DNA of 64,000 bases from Pristionchus mayeri (GCA_036245805.1 BTRK01000001.1:14694001-14758000); one strand, 5' to 3'; positions 1 through 10,740 are shown, numbered from the stretch's first letter. Notes: generated from the letters alone by a model not told the origin. Program-made: numbers and translations.

Positions 1-239
1 TTGACATTGCACTTTTTCGAAGCTAAATCAGCATCATTGATCGAGCTCAATTTCAGGGAAACTCCAGATTTTTCTAACTGAGTCGTCATACAATTCCAGA
101 ATTGAGGAGTACGATGGAATTAATTGAAAATTTGGTTGTGAAATTGCTTGTTATACACCCTTTCATATATGTTCACAGAAGCGCCAAGCTTTGATAGGTT
201 TGTTAAGAATGGTTCTGAAAAAAGTTAATATGTATATTA
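1..239. other. No feature recognised
   Basis: I see no conserved reading frame, repeat terminus or RNA signature in this AT-rich stretch at the window edge. Confidence 0.5.
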
Positions 240-425
240 TTAGTTACTATATTTATAAAAAAACAAGCACGAAATATACCCACGAAGCTGATCTTGATTG
301 CATTTCGGTGCAAAAATGGTAACGTATCGGATATTGTGCTTCTCGGTGAATTTAACGATCGACTTTCTCAAATGAGCACCAATTATGCGAACTTGGGTGC
401 AATAGTTCGAAATGTGGGCAATCAT
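240..425 (-). CDS. Possible exon of an unrecognised protein
   Basis: An open frame of about 60 residues on the minus strand contains HISNYCTQVRIIGAH and FTEKHNIRYVTIFAPK, which look like ordinary protein rather than repeat translation. It lies downstream (in minus-strand sense) of the exon at 1808-2007, with a mariner element in between, so both could belong to one gene. I could not find a phase-compatible acceptor joining them. The family is not recognised; the alternating hydrophobic pattern would suit a leucine-rich or F-box C-terminal region, but that is a guess. Confidence 0.3.
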   Translation of the reverse strand: MIAHISNYCTQVRIIGAHLRKSIVKFTEKHNIRYVTIFAPKCNQDQLRGYISCLFFYKYSN

Positions 426-580
426 CTTCTCATTCTACACCCTCGCACCCTCTAGAGCTGCCGATAAAATGTGGGAAATATTGCGGGAAATTTAATTCAG
501 AAAAATGACGCACGATTTGGTCGTTCAGAGAATCGTAAATTTCCCGTCATATTTGAATGGACGATTACGCGAATTGAGAC

Positions 581-1786
581 CTAGGTTGGCGGGAAAGTCT
601 TTGTCACTTTTCAAAACGTTATTGCTTGGGGAAATGAAAATCATGAGTTCAATTATACTTGTCCTCATTATTGACAATATGTGCCCAATTTACCTGCAAT
701 GTATGGACCGCCTCCCTTTAGAACCCGCCTGGGTGCGAACGAAAGTATTTCTCGAGTTCAACCTCGAGACTTTCACGTGAATTGAAGGCCCTACTTCGAA
801 CGGCATGGGTCAGGTCTGTGAAAAGCCACTATTTGGAAGGGCCCATGTCAGGAGAATACGGGGGGTAAGGGAGAACGATCCGTCCATATCCAGCCAATTC
901 CTGCTTGACTTGATTGGAGACCTGGGGACGGGGTCATTTTGATGATTATAGACTTTCTTGTCCTTCAGCATGGAACGATCGACTCCCAACTTCAAATTCT
1001 GTAGTTGTGTAATGTACTTGGTCCCGGTGATTAACATGCCCCGGGGAGTAGCTCCGAGTAGATCACGCCATCCACTCCACAGCACATTAACAGCTTCTTT
1101 TTCTTGTTGTTCAGGTAAAGTTTGGTGACACTCTGTGGAGGCTCTCCTTCTCCTACCCGCTTGGTTCTCACATGGTTGTTATCGTAGAGGACCCACTTCT
1201 CATTCCCCGTTATGAGCCGTTCCAGCCATCGATCCCCACCTCGAGAATGAGGAGAGCATTGGAATCATCGACTCGATGGTCATGGCTGGCTTGGATCAGA
1301 TCCTGGGATTTGAATCGACCTATTAATTTAGCATTCCAAGATATCTCAACCCTTCTTTGACAGTGCGATGGTGGACTCTAAGTGCAATAGTCATTTCACG
1401 GGCACTTTGAAATGGGTTTGTTTAAGCAGCTTTCTACAAAGTCTCAAAATGTGGAAAAGTCGCCTTCTTCGAGGATCTGGATCCAAATCCTGAAGGTGTT
1501 GTAGAGAGAGCATGTGTGTCATAAACATTCTTCAGTAGGATCTCCGAATCCTTCATCGTGGTGTAGAAGAGAGAGAGGTAAATCAAAACATGTCGGAAGT
1601 GTGTGGCACCAGGAACATAAATCCTTGATCTACTAGAGCTTGACTAAAGGAAAAGGAATGGGCAGCTGTTTACTATAAAGGCCCATCACTCATTGTTATT
1701 CACTTGAAACATGAGAAAACCAAACTGCATTTGTGGCGAGCAGTGTAAAAACAAAATCAGTGACAAAGACTTTCCCGCCAACCTAA
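581..1786 (-). mobile_element. Mariner-like element, full length but degenerate (family A)
   Basis: The ends are inverted repeats: TTAGGTTGGCGGGAAAG read inward from the right end (left end has C for the first T), continuing to TCTTTGTC on both sides. A TA follows the right end, as expected for mariner insertion; the left TA is mutated. The length, about 1.2 kb, is typical of the family. The interior encodes a decayed transposase on the minus strand (see 810-1085). A shorter relative sits in the collagen intron at 20620-21146. Confidence 0.85.
810..1085 (-). pseudogene. Mariner transposase fragment
   Basis: The 91-residue frame keeps the order of landmarks of mariner transposases: W-x-D-x2-G near the start (WRDLLG), Y-x2-QL (YITQL), then a degraded catalytic H-D-N region seen as HQND, and a degraded P-P-Y-S-P-D-L-A-P region seen as PRILLTWALPN. 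The catalytic residues are not intact and other frames are broken, so it cannot code an active enzyme. Assignment rests on motif order, not a database search. Confidence 0.65.
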
Positions 1787-1807
1787 TATATTGGATACTG
1801 CACCTAC

Positions 1808-2007
1808 TGTGTATCTTTGTCGAAGTTCATCGTGAAAACTTCAATCCTCTCGATGTGCAAATTTCCAAGTGTAGACATTGTCAAGTTGAAAACGTGAGGA
1901 TCGTAGAATGAGTGTATGACTAAGTTGTTGATGCGGGAGAATGAAGAGAAGAATCGAGCAAGTCTAGCCCGACGAGACTTGTCCTTATTTGCCTCAGAAA
2001 AACGAAA
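1808..2007 (-). CDS. Conserved exon of unknown family, copy 1
   Basis: The minus-strand exon runs from a TTTTTGCAG acceptor to a GTAGGT donor (ends phase 2) and includes FFSSFSRINNLVIHSFYDP and STLGNLHIERIEV. A second copy at 6094-6292 preserves the protein (FFSSFSYINNLVINSFY, ATIGNLHIQRIEV) and the same donor phase, with GTGAGT. This pattern of conservation argues for real coding sequence. It lies about 440 bp downstream of F-box-like gene 1, and the same order recurs at copy 2, so the pair was duplicated together. The motif style resembles leucine-rich or FTH-type C-terminal parts of nematode F-box proteins, which is inference only. Confidence 0.5.
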
Positions 2008-2444
2008 CTGCAAAAATCACCTCGAATTATGTGTGCTCGAATTTGTTTTACATATGAGCGAAGAGACAGGTAAAATACATCCCGTCTTCGAGACTGGGCT
2101 CGTGGGAGATTACTCCTAGGCCAGTATCATTGTGGGCGGATTCGTTCTGGAGTGCCCACCTTTCGCCAGACTTATTTACCTGCGTGATCTAGTCATGTAT
2201 ATCATTTCCCGTCCCCATTGGGTAGGCATTGGTAGGGCGGAGACGGTGTCACGACCGGGAATCGAACTCGTGTGGGATGGAATGGGAGGGTGCTAAATGC
2301 AAAGAAAACGCAAAATAAGTTAAATTGGTATATATCCTAAGCGCAGCAGCGTCATAATTGGCAATTTGCATGGTAATATGATCAAATTTCAATAAACGCA
2401 TATCTTCTTGTCTGTTATGTTTCAATTATCGTTGAAACTGTAAC
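2008..2444. other. Intergenic, no feature recognised
   Basis: Spacer between the exon at 1808-2007 and the stop codon of F-box-like gene 1. A minus-strand stretch near 2250-2275 resembles a tRNA T-arm but no tRNA fold can be built around it. Confidence 0.5.
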
Positions 2445-4608
2445 TTACTGCCAAATCATCATCGACGCTGTGCCGGCCAGGAACCAAGTTACTAGCACAG
2501 ATATCCACATTGGCCATTCCAACAGTTTCAAGATGAAAGCTAGTCCTATTGCGCATACGGCTGAACTCAACATGATTACAGCGAGGTGAATATTCAATTT
2601 CCGATGAGATCTGAGGCCAATGTCAAGCTTCTGCGGATCGCAAGTGACCTCGCACTCCTGAAAAAAATCCGCTTCCGGCTAATTTCATGTTCGTACATTT
2701 TGGCCTTCCTCATAACTTCATTATGACTTCATGAATAGCTCATGAACGCTATTGATTTTATAAATAGTGCAATGCTATCATATTTGCGATTTTTCTACTC
2801 ATCATATTTCAATTCTCTAGGCCATCCCTCTGCTCACCTCGGGAAACATCTGGTGAACTTTCAGCCACTTTCCGAATCCCACATTGGCTGTCCTTTGTTC
2901 GGGAATAATAGCGTACATGTGAACGAGTTTGCGCGCTTCATCATTGGCCCACTTCACTTCAGGATCCTGAAAAAAAGTAAATTACGAATATTCCATAGAG
3001 TGCTTGTTACATTGGATATGGTATTGCGTAGTGTTTGTATCTAAACTTGGTTCATGCATACATTATGAGCAAAAAGATATACCTGAGCGCCGTATGCTTC
3101 ATATGTTCGATTGGACGTTCCGCTCGATAAGTAAACGCGTTCACTAGGCAGTAGGAAGCGGGGATCTTTCAGGTAGTTGAGCACGATGGAGTTCCAGGAT
3201 CGTGAGATCTGAATTGTTGTATTATTAATATTAATTATTGATTTATTCGTGGCTATTAATTATTTATGCATTGATACACTGATCTCGAGGGCTGTGAAAA
3301 ATGTAACACATCGAACAAAATATAACTATGTCAGGCTACCTGAAGGAGAATGTAGAGCGGATGTTTTCCCAGTAGATTTGCATGATGGTGCGTGATATAT
3401 TTGGAAAAAAATATTCGGCTTGTTTAATCTGTCAGAAATGTGCGAGAAAAGTTGCGTAAAAAGTTGCGTAAAAAGTTCGCGAACTTCTGATTCTCTCCTG
3501 TTCGTGTACTCTCTCTCTTTCTCTAACCAGGTCGATGAAAAGTTCACGAACTTTTCGACGAACTGTGTTCGAAAATCATACTTTTCTTTTGTTTTACTTA
3601 TTTTTATAAACTATTTTTGCTTTTAAATTATGACTTCTTATAATGACAACCTTCCCTTAGCTGGAATAGCTTCAGAATACAGCGTAGTGAAAGTAAACAG
3701 GGTTGGAGTATTTTTTTCGAAAATGGGTCACCACTTTCCCCACCCTGTAATGTCAAGCTATTCCATCAGAGGGAAGGTTGTTCTTATAAGCAATCATAAG
3801 TTGAAAGCAAAAATAATTGTTAATAATAATCAAAACAAAAAAAAAGTACGAATTTCGAACATAGTTCGTCGAAAAGTTCGTGAACTTTTCAAGGAGCTGC
3901 GTGAAAAGTTAGAGAAAGGCGAGAGAGCACGCGTTCTTGAGAGAGGGAAAAGGAAGCAGTGATTGTTTACTTCCTTTTCCCTCTCTCAAGAATGCGTGCT
4001 CTCTCGCCTTTCTCTAACTTTTCACGCAGCTCCTTGAAAAGTTCGTTAAAACCGGCATTAATTCGTTCGAAATTCGTACTTTTCTCTTGTTTTACTTATT
4101 TTTATCAATTATTTTTGCTCTTAACTTATGACTGCGTATAAGAACAACCTTCCCTCTGATGGAATTGCTTGACATTACAGGGTGGGGAAAGTGGTGACCC
4201 ATTTTCGAAAAAAATACTCCAACCCTGTTTACTTTCACTACGCTGTATTCTGAAGCTATTCCAGCTAAGGGAAGGTTGTCATTATAAGAAAGCATAAGTT
4301 AAAAGCAAAAATAGTTTATAAAAGTAAGTAAAACAAAAGAAAAGTATGATTTTCGAACACAGTTCGTCGAAAAGTTCGTGAACTTTTCATCGACCTGGTT
4401 AGAGAAAGAGAGAGAGCATGCGAAATGGAGAATCAGAAGTTCGCGAACTTTTTACGCAACTTTTTCTCGCACATTTCTGACAGATTAAACAGGCCGATTA
4501 TGTTCAACAGCTAACCTGTCGTATATTCTCCATCGATCTCTCCTCCATCCTCAGGACCATTAGTTTGATATCGGGTGAAAGAGTGGAGAGGTCAAGAGGA
4601 GAAGTCAT
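2445..4608 (-). CDS. F-box-like protein with two C-terminal membrane helices, copy 1
   Basis: Spliced on the minus strand from 4608-4516, 3208-3083, 2966-2838 and 2657-2445, all phase 0 with GT/AG borders, giving 186 residues. Residues 1-31 contain LSPDIKLMVLRMEERSMENI and continue to ISRSWNSIVLNYL in exon 2. This matches the LPP-x-I...L...W-x2-I layout of an F-box, the motif that docks a protein onto Skp1 in SCF ubiquitin ligases. Exon 3 has WANDEARKLVHMYAIIPEQR. Exon 4 opens with ECEVTCDPQK and then holds two hydrophobic stretches (IHLAVIMLSSAVCAIGLAF; WISVLVTWFLAG) before the stop. An F-box joined to membrane helices is unusual. The start is the only ATG before the F-box-like block. The first intron contains a 1.1 kb fold-back element. 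A paralog lies at 6629-8456. Confidence 0.65.
3417..4495. mobile_element. Fold-back element in an intron, with a nested small inverted repeat
   Basis: The 1.08 kb segment is one almost spacerless palindrome centred near 3963: TGTTTAATCTGTCAGAAATG at the left end is matched in reverse at the right end. Each arm holds a second, about 150-bp inverted unit with ends ACAACCTTCCCT (3649-3785 and its mirror). It lies wholly inside the first intron of F-box-like gene 1. No reading frame looks like a transposase, so it is non-autonomous. The arms differ slightly (for example, one arm has a repeated GTTGCGTAAAAA unit). Confidence 0.8.
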
Positions 4609-6093
4609 ATCGAAAAATGAAGTCGATCGTTGATTAATGGAAAAAAACAGGATCCTACCAACCTTAACTATTGAACTAACGAATAAGTCAAATACTAATA
4701 CATATGCATTTTCGAAAAATAAAGGCGCCACATTTGGGACGCTACGTCTGCATGAAAGGGTCAGACGTATGTACATTGTTAAATATCTAAAAGTGGATGG
4801 TATGACTCACAATTTAAAACTGAACTAAAAATAAAAGTGATTAAACTCAGCAAAAAAGTAAATACTAGCTAGCTCAACGTAACTACATCACTAACTGTTG
4901 ATTGAATACCAATTATACGTCAGTTATGAATGCGCATTTATTTTCGAAAAAAACGCGCTAAATATGCGACGCCTATCAGAGGTAGGGTCAGGTGTATGAT
5001 TTCTGTAAAGCAATTCTTGCAGATTGCCTTTGTTATAGGCTATAAAACCCACATACGATGAGAATGAGTGAGCAGACTCGTCTTGGAAGCACCTTGTGAC
5101 GCAAGTATAAATTCCTCTCGTTTGGATGCTTGCAATGAGACTTATTTCGCTCATCAAATTTTAGTGAATTTTCGAGGATTCCGAAGCAAATTATCTGGTC
5201 AGTGTTGAGAAGGTGCCTTGACGCTAGGCGGTACTACCCCGATTTGTAAAATGTATTTTGGAAATTTCATTTTGTAAACGAATTTTTCGTAAAAACAAAA
5301 TTCAGAAAAAATATCTGGAAATTTACTTTTTGGAAAAACTATTGTGGAAAAAAATAAATTGGAAAAGAGTTTTGGAAAGACCCATTTTGGAAATTTTTCC
5401 ACTGGTTACGGTACTTTTCGCTGCATCAAGATAACCGCGAAATAGAACGATTAAATTTAAACATTGATTTTGCATTATTTTGTATATTTTATTTCTTTAA
5501 TTATTACTATTGTTAATTATAATAATAATATAATAAAGGACAATAACACTTTGTTTCGAATTTGCTGATAAACGACGAAAATGCTCCATAGGTTACGGTA
5601 GTTTTCCGCTCGGCTACAGTACTACCGGCCATGGAAAAATTTCCAAAACGTGCATTTCCAAAATGGAAATTCTGAAATTTATTTTCCATTTCTTGTCTTC
5701 CAAAAAATGAATTTCTATATTTTTTTTCTAGAAAAGTTTTTCCAAAATGTGCATTTACGGAATTAAATTTACATTTCGGGCCAATACCATTCTTGGAGAT
5801 CGCCAGAGTGATCGATCGAGTTCGTTGCCAAATTCAGTTAAATGAATCTTTATTTTATTTTCTAAGGTCTTTTTTCTTTATTGTATTTTCTCTCTATTCG
5901 ACCATACTGTTAATTTAACACTTTCCGCCTGAAAGGTTCAAATTGCATTCAGCTCGCCGAAACATTTTGGTTCTTACGGCACTTCGTCGGATGAGAGCTA
6001 TGACGTATAATGCCTTTAATATAAAAAGCCGGTACAACGCCGGTACGATCTCATTTTTTGTACCAATTGTATGTGCATACGTAAATCACTCAC
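4609..6093. repeat. Repeat-rich intergenic region with inverted AT-rich block and duplicated spacer
   Basis: Two blocks here recur downstream of copy 3. One, near 5065-5160, contains GAGTGAGCAGACTCGTCTTG and matches 9910-10000. The other, near 5804-5870, contains CAGAGTGATCGATCGAGTTC and matches 10066-10130. Between them, 5230-5780 is a loose inverted repeat built of TTTTGGAAATTT-type words, probably an old fold-back element. A remnant of the dense MITE family (TTCGTCGGATGAGAGCTATG) lies near 5982-6003. No gene is supported. Confidence 0.55.
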
Positions 6094-6292
6094 TGAGTGT
6101 ATTTGGTGAAATTCAACACTCGAACTTCAATTCTTTGGATGTGTAAATTTCCGATCGTGGCCATTGTCACGTCTAACGTTTGAAAACAGTAGAATGAGTT
6201 GATGACTAAGTTGTTAATATAAGAGAAAGAAGAGAAGAATCGGGAAAGCCTGACGAGCCGTATCCTTATTTGCCTCATCGGCATAAACACAG
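6094..6292 (-). CDS. Conserved exon of unknown family, copy 2
   Basis: Counterpart of 1808-2007. The minus-strand exon runs from an ATTTGCAG acceptor to a GTGAGT donor and encodes FFSSFSYINNLVINSFY then ATIGNLHIQRIEVRVLNFT. Conservation is better in the second half. The first codons are shifted by small indels relative to copy 1, so the true 5' border may differ. No downstream exon could be joined in frame. Confidence 0.45.
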
Positions 6293-6628
6293 CTGCAAAT
6301 AGTTTAATATTAATCTATACCTGTATCACGCATATGTGCCATGAGGCTATCCTGTGAATACCGGATCCCCAGAACGCCTTGCACATTTCAAAACTTTAAC
6401 ATTTACATATTTTAAAAGATTTTTCAATCTTGATCCGGAAAATCACAATTTATGCATATTTGTGATTTGTATTATCCATTAACTGACCGCCACATAATCA
6501 TCCACGCGATGTCGGCCAGGAGAAGAATCACTGCCAAATCGAACACGCAGATCAATGTATCAGCTAGTTTAAGTCCGTGGAATTCCATGCCCGATGATCC
6601 ATTGATAATGCCGGAATCCGTGGTGTTA

Positions 6629-8456
6629 TCACTTCCGAGCAACCACGACAATCATTTCACCAATTGTCGCACATCCGATAAGGTAAAATGCGCAAGCAAG
6701 CACAACAAATATCCAATTCCGAACAACCAATTGCTTCCAGAGTCTAGGACTCATGGCAATTTTCTGCGGGTCGCAAGTAACTTCGCACTCCTTAAAAAAA
6801 TATCTGTTAACCATTTTTTTTTAACTAGGATAGTTTTGTAAGAAATTCACAGGGAAGGGTCACTAGCTCGGATAAGAACTATTGCATTATGCCGCCTTTG
6901 ATATATCGCATTATAAATTCATTGAGAATTTCTATAATATCGCGTATTATCATCATCTGTTGTGTACGACTAAGTAGTAGCCTGCGCTAGACCGGATGAA
7001 AATTCAGAATGAATGGCATGTTAGGGGGGATAATTAAAGAAGGACTGTCAGCAAAGTTGAAATTTTGACGTTGTCATAACCATGACCGACCTTTGTACAA
7101 CCATAATAGATTCTGAAAATTTCAAATGCATATCTCTATTTTGAACAGAGTTATCATTAGTTGGTAGTATGCCAAGGAGGGCTTGAAGGGAAGGGACGTG
7201 CGGGAATTCAAATATCTAGAAGATTTTTCAAATTCTTTCAGATTCGAACCCGCAACCTTCCGATTACGCGGCGACTGCTTTACCACTGAGCTATGCAAGT
7301 GACCCTTGCCTATCCTCTTAGCTCGCGCTATGATCGTTGGATGATTGTCTAGGTCATGGTTATGACAGCGTCAAAAATTTAACTTTGCTGACACTCCTTC
7401 TTTAACAAACGACGTCGCTATGTCTATAGTATGACGGTTGAGGGTTCACTATATTCTGACACCCTCATGATAAGTGAATACATATAAAGCTCACGCCGTA
7501 ATCTTCATAAAATGTTATGTTGATATAGCAATTTTTTCATAGGATATTATGCTGATATATCACAGGCGTCATGACGTTAGAGTTCTCATGCGACTTAGTG
7601 CCTCCACCTTTACTACTCACCTCGGGGAATCTCTGGTGAACTTTCAGCCACTTTCCCAGTCCCACATTGGTTGTCCGTTGCTCGGGAATAATAGCGTACA
7701 TGTGTACGAGTTTGCGAGCATTCTTATTGGCCCACTTCATTTCGGGATCCTGAAAAAATATACTATTAATATTCAGTAAATTTCATGAGCGGAAGCAACA
7801 AAAAAGCACTGAAAGTGGTATGATACATGTATTGTGAATTACGATACTCTCACACATTATGTTCCGCTGTGGTGTACGACTAAGTAACAACCTGCGCTAG
7901 GTCGGATGATAATTCAGTGACCGACATTAGCGGCAGTGGCGGGTCGGGTGTATGCGACACAGGACCGAAACACCCACCCGCTCTTTAATAGAAAGTATTT
8001 CTCTGCATATCTTTACAATTATATTTGTCTATCCCAATCTAGCTCATCTCCTATGCGATCTGGGATTGAGCACAAGATCCCTATAATCTAACACCCTCGT
8101 GATATATGAATACATATAAACCTGAGCGCCGTAAGCGTCATATGTAGGATTGGTTAGTCCACTCGAGAAGTAAACTCGATCGATAGGCAAGAGAAAGCTT
8201 GGAGTTTTCAAATAGTCGAGCACGATGGAGTTCCATGAATGAGAGATCTGAGAGATTAAATAACAAAATGAATAAAATAATAACGTATACGAGCTGCGGG
8301 CAATATATCATGCAGGTCAAAAAGCTCAAACTGTTGCAAATCAATGTTAGCAAAATGCCTAACCTGCCGAATATTGTCCATCGAATTTTCCTCTATCCTC
8401 ACGATCATTTGCTTGATGTCGGGAGGAAGCGAGGCAAGAGTGAGGGTCGAAGGCAT
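6629..8456 (-). CDS. F-box-like protein with C-terminal membrane helix, copy 2
   Basis: Exons 8456-8364, 8247-8122, 7749-7621 and 6790-6629 on the minus strand give 169 residues. The first three exons have exactly the lengths of copy 1 (31, 42 and 43 codons). F-box-like block: LPPDIKQMIVRIEENSMDNI then ISHSWNSIVLDYL. Exon 3: WANKNARKLVHMYAIIPEQR. Exon 4 begins ECEVTCDPQK and has one helix (WIFVVLACAFYLIGCATIG) before a TGA. A +1 shifted frame continues to 6472 and would encode a second helix (ICVFDLAVILLLADIAWMI) like that of copy 1. So either a frameshift truncated this copy or the C-terminus changed. The exon 4 acceptor is TTTAAG rather than TTTCAG. A TIR element with a tRNA-like core lies in intron 3. 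Confidence 0.62.
7034..7405. mobile_element. TIR element carrying a degenerate tRNA sequence
   Basis: The ends are inverted repeats of about 55 bp: TTAAAGAAGGACTGTCAGCA reading in from the left, the same from the right with minor changes, continuing through AAAGTT...TTTTGACG to CATAACCATGACC. The middle (minus strand, about 7240-7300) looks like a tRNA: TAGCTCAGTGGTAAAGCA (A box), a CCG/CGG stem, then GGTTGCGGGTTCGAATC (B box). The T-stem 3' half and the acceptor do not pair, so it is not a working tRNA. A second copy is at 55742-56085, and another starts at the window's right end. Confidence 0.75.
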
Positions 8457-9195
8457 TTCCGGAATGATATGCTATAAGAATTGCATATGTTCAATTGAGC
8501 AAGTATCATATGAACGTAAGCGTATGGGAAAACCTAAATATGGATAGTAATACTAACTTAGGAATTGAAACCAAATTGAAAACAATGAGGCGTTATTTAT
8601 GTATGCGCGTTGTTTTATTCGAAAAATGCGCGCTAAATATGACGATGTCATGTAGAGTCGATTGGGTCAGATGATTGAATCTCATGTGAGTATTCAGTTT
8701 AGTGTTATTGACAGTTGAATGTTGTACACGAGGAACTTCCAACAGTAGTTTCAACTGTGAATGCACGCCTTGAAATTCGACCCTATGGTATATTTTTGAT
8801 GCATTGTACTATTTTACTACAACTGAACATACATTGCATTATAACCACTTAACTAGAGGAATACCTAGAAATGAGTGGGCCAGATGAGTTAGGGGGGGGG
8901 GGGGGTGGCCAGAAACCGAAGAAGCGCCGGGACAGTATCGCGTAAAAGTTAACAGCCGACCTGGCATAATGTCGGGCTGATAAATCACTCTACTCCTACA
9001 CCCTCGTAAAATATACGAATTCATATAAACATGAGCGTCGTATACTTCATTTGTCTGATTAGTATGGAATCAGGGAGCCAAGAAGTCAAGAAGTTGGTAA
9101 AATAGCTAGCGAATGTTTCCTCTCTACATATACATTATATTATTTTTCAATATCGCGCCTGCTCAAACTCGTTCATTCTAATTGTATCATATAAT

Positions 9196-9840
9196 CTGTC
9201 GTATGTACTCCATCGAACTCTCGTCCATCCGGGGGGGGGGGGGGGTGACAAAAGAGCAACCGACAAAACAGCAACGGGGCGCCGTTCGCTGGATAGTCGA
9301 AGAAGGAACTTGGGAGTTGTTGTTGCATTGTCACTAGTATGCTCACCACTACACTACCCTGTTTAGATCCTGCAGCTAGGCGATCATAAGTTTTACTCCA
9401 TATCTATGTATAGAGGTTTATGGTCTAAAATTGAGAATTTGGGCGGAAATTGATGGCTAGACAAGCTTAAAATATCGTAACCACCAATCGATACCCATGA
9501 TACTCGGTTAAAGTAGATTCTGGGGTAATGTAACATTGAGTGGCTACGGTATTTGAAGTTGGAATATCCATCAATTTCCGCCCAAATTCTCGACCATGAA
9601 CCTCTATACATAGATTTGGAGTAAAACTCATGATCGCCTAGCTACAGGATCTAAACAGGGTAGTGTAGTGGTGAGTATACTAGTGACAATGCAACAACTC
9701 CCAAGTTCCTTCTTCGACTATCCAGCGAACGGCGCCCCGTTGCTCTTTTGTCGGTTGCTCTTTTGTCACCCCCCCCCCCCGTCCATCCTTATTGCCATTC
9801 GCTTGATATCGGGAGGAAGAGTGGAGAGGTTGAGACACAT
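9196..9840 (-). pseudogene. F-box-like copy 3, exon 1 split by a MITE
   Basis: The minus-strand start at 9840 reads CLNLSTLPPDIKRMAIRMD, breaks at the MITE (9231-9780), and resumes ESSMEYIRQ, matching exon 1 of copies 1 and 2. The donor after IRQ is AT instead of GT. A scrap like the end of exon 2 (SNQTNEVYDAH) remains near 9030-9075; exons 3 and 4 are absent. The copy is therefore dead. The MITE target duplication (GTCCATCC) is itself exon sequence. Confidence 0.75.
9231..9780. mobile_element. MULE-derived MITE with 8-bp target duplication
   Basis: The 550-bp unit is nearly a perfect inverted repeat. It starts with a G run followed by TGACAAAAGAGCAAC and ends with the reverse complement. 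It is flanked by direct repeats GTCCATCC at 9223-9230 and 9781-9788. Both the termini (G run, TGACAAAA, then repeated ACAAAA-CGGCAAC-like words) and the 8-bp duplication match the autonomous-sized Mutator-like element at 48701-53591, so it is probably its non-autonomous partner. It interrupts exon 1 of F-box-like copy 3. Confidence 0.85.
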
Positions 9841-9849
9841 ATCAAAACA

Positions 9850-10545
9850 TGGAAGTTAGTGGACTGGAAAACATGGACCATGAATTTTCACATTACCGCG
9901 TCAGTGTCGAGAATGAGTGAGCAGACTCGTCTTGGACACACTTTGTGGTGCAAGTATAAATTCCTCTCGTTGGATGCTTGCATTGAGACTTATTTCACTC
10001 GGATTCTGAAGCAAATTGTCTGGTCAGGTGTACGATTTCTGTAGAGGAAGAGATTCTTGAAATGCCAGAGTGATCGATCGAGTTCGTAGCCAAATTCAGT
10101 TAAATGAATCTTTATTGTATTGTATTCGGTATTTTTTCTTTATTGTATTGAAGGCGTCGTAGAAGTGAGATCAGGTGGTATGTTGGGCTCGGGCATGCGT
10201 GTGGATGGGGATTCTCTATCTCAGGTAACACAGAAGGATGAGTGAGCGCATAGAATGTGGATACACATTTCTCCTCGCGAAGACCGAGTGGCCCTTGTCG
10301 AGTCACCCAGGGCAACACTCCCTCCTTCCATCCTTTCTCTTCCCTTCCCAATGTTGTGCAATATTGCCAAGAGTCTTCTAGCAATTCCTTATTGCTCCTC
10401 TTTCTTTCGCAAGAAATAATATTTTTGTAAATCTCTTAATTTGCAAATATGCTCGATATTCTCTCCATTTTCCACACTCTCACATCGCTCGACCAGAGTG
10501 TGGGCGGGGGTGAATTGGCAATTTTGTGAATTACAGAACAAAACA
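9850..10545. other. Duplicated spacer and upstream region of the RBR gene
   Basis: About 9905-10140 repeats two blocks of the spacer at 5065-5870 (GAGTGAGCAGACTCGTCTTG and CAGAGTGATCGATCGAGTTC), so whole units of gene plus spacer were duplicated. From 10140 to 10545 I see no conserved frame. It should contain the promoter of the plus-strand RBR gene, but no motif is convincing. Confidence 0.45.
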
Positions 10546-10635
10546 ATGCGTAAGGACGAGCACCGCCGACGATTTCGACACATTGTCAAGCAGGTTGGCC
10601 CGCCGCTGATAAGAAAGGTGAGGGACGCAGCCTTT

Positions 10636-10740
10636 AGTTCGTAATCCGGGTCGCCGTCTCTTCAGAGTACACACTCTCTCGCCGTTCCACCGGACGAGAG
10701 AGTGCGTAAACTGAAGAGACGGCGACCCAAATTACGAACT
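10636..10740. repeat. Hairpin element of the CTCTCTCG family (H1)
   Basis: Arms AGTTCGTAAT...GGGTCGCCGTCTCTTCAG and their reverse complement enclose a core ACACTCTCTCGCC / GGACGAGAGAGTG. It lies in the first intron of the plus RBR copy. Related hairpins: 24877-24954, 26322-26435, 31952-32033, 44962-45070 and 56998-57072. Confidence 0.7.

Noticed and set aside
2240..2280. tRNA-like T-arm (minus strand)
   Set aside because: Only the GTTCGATTCCCGG-like part is present; no D-arm or anticodon arm can be placed at tRNA distance.
7240..7306. tRNA gene on the minus strand
   Set aside because: A and B boxes are present but the T-stem and acceptor do not pair, and the sequence lies inside a TIR element that also occurs at 55742-56085.
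8892..8906. Another MULE end at a G run
   Set aside because: The run is followed by TGGCCAGAAACC, without the TGACAAAA word, and no partner end or target duplication was found.
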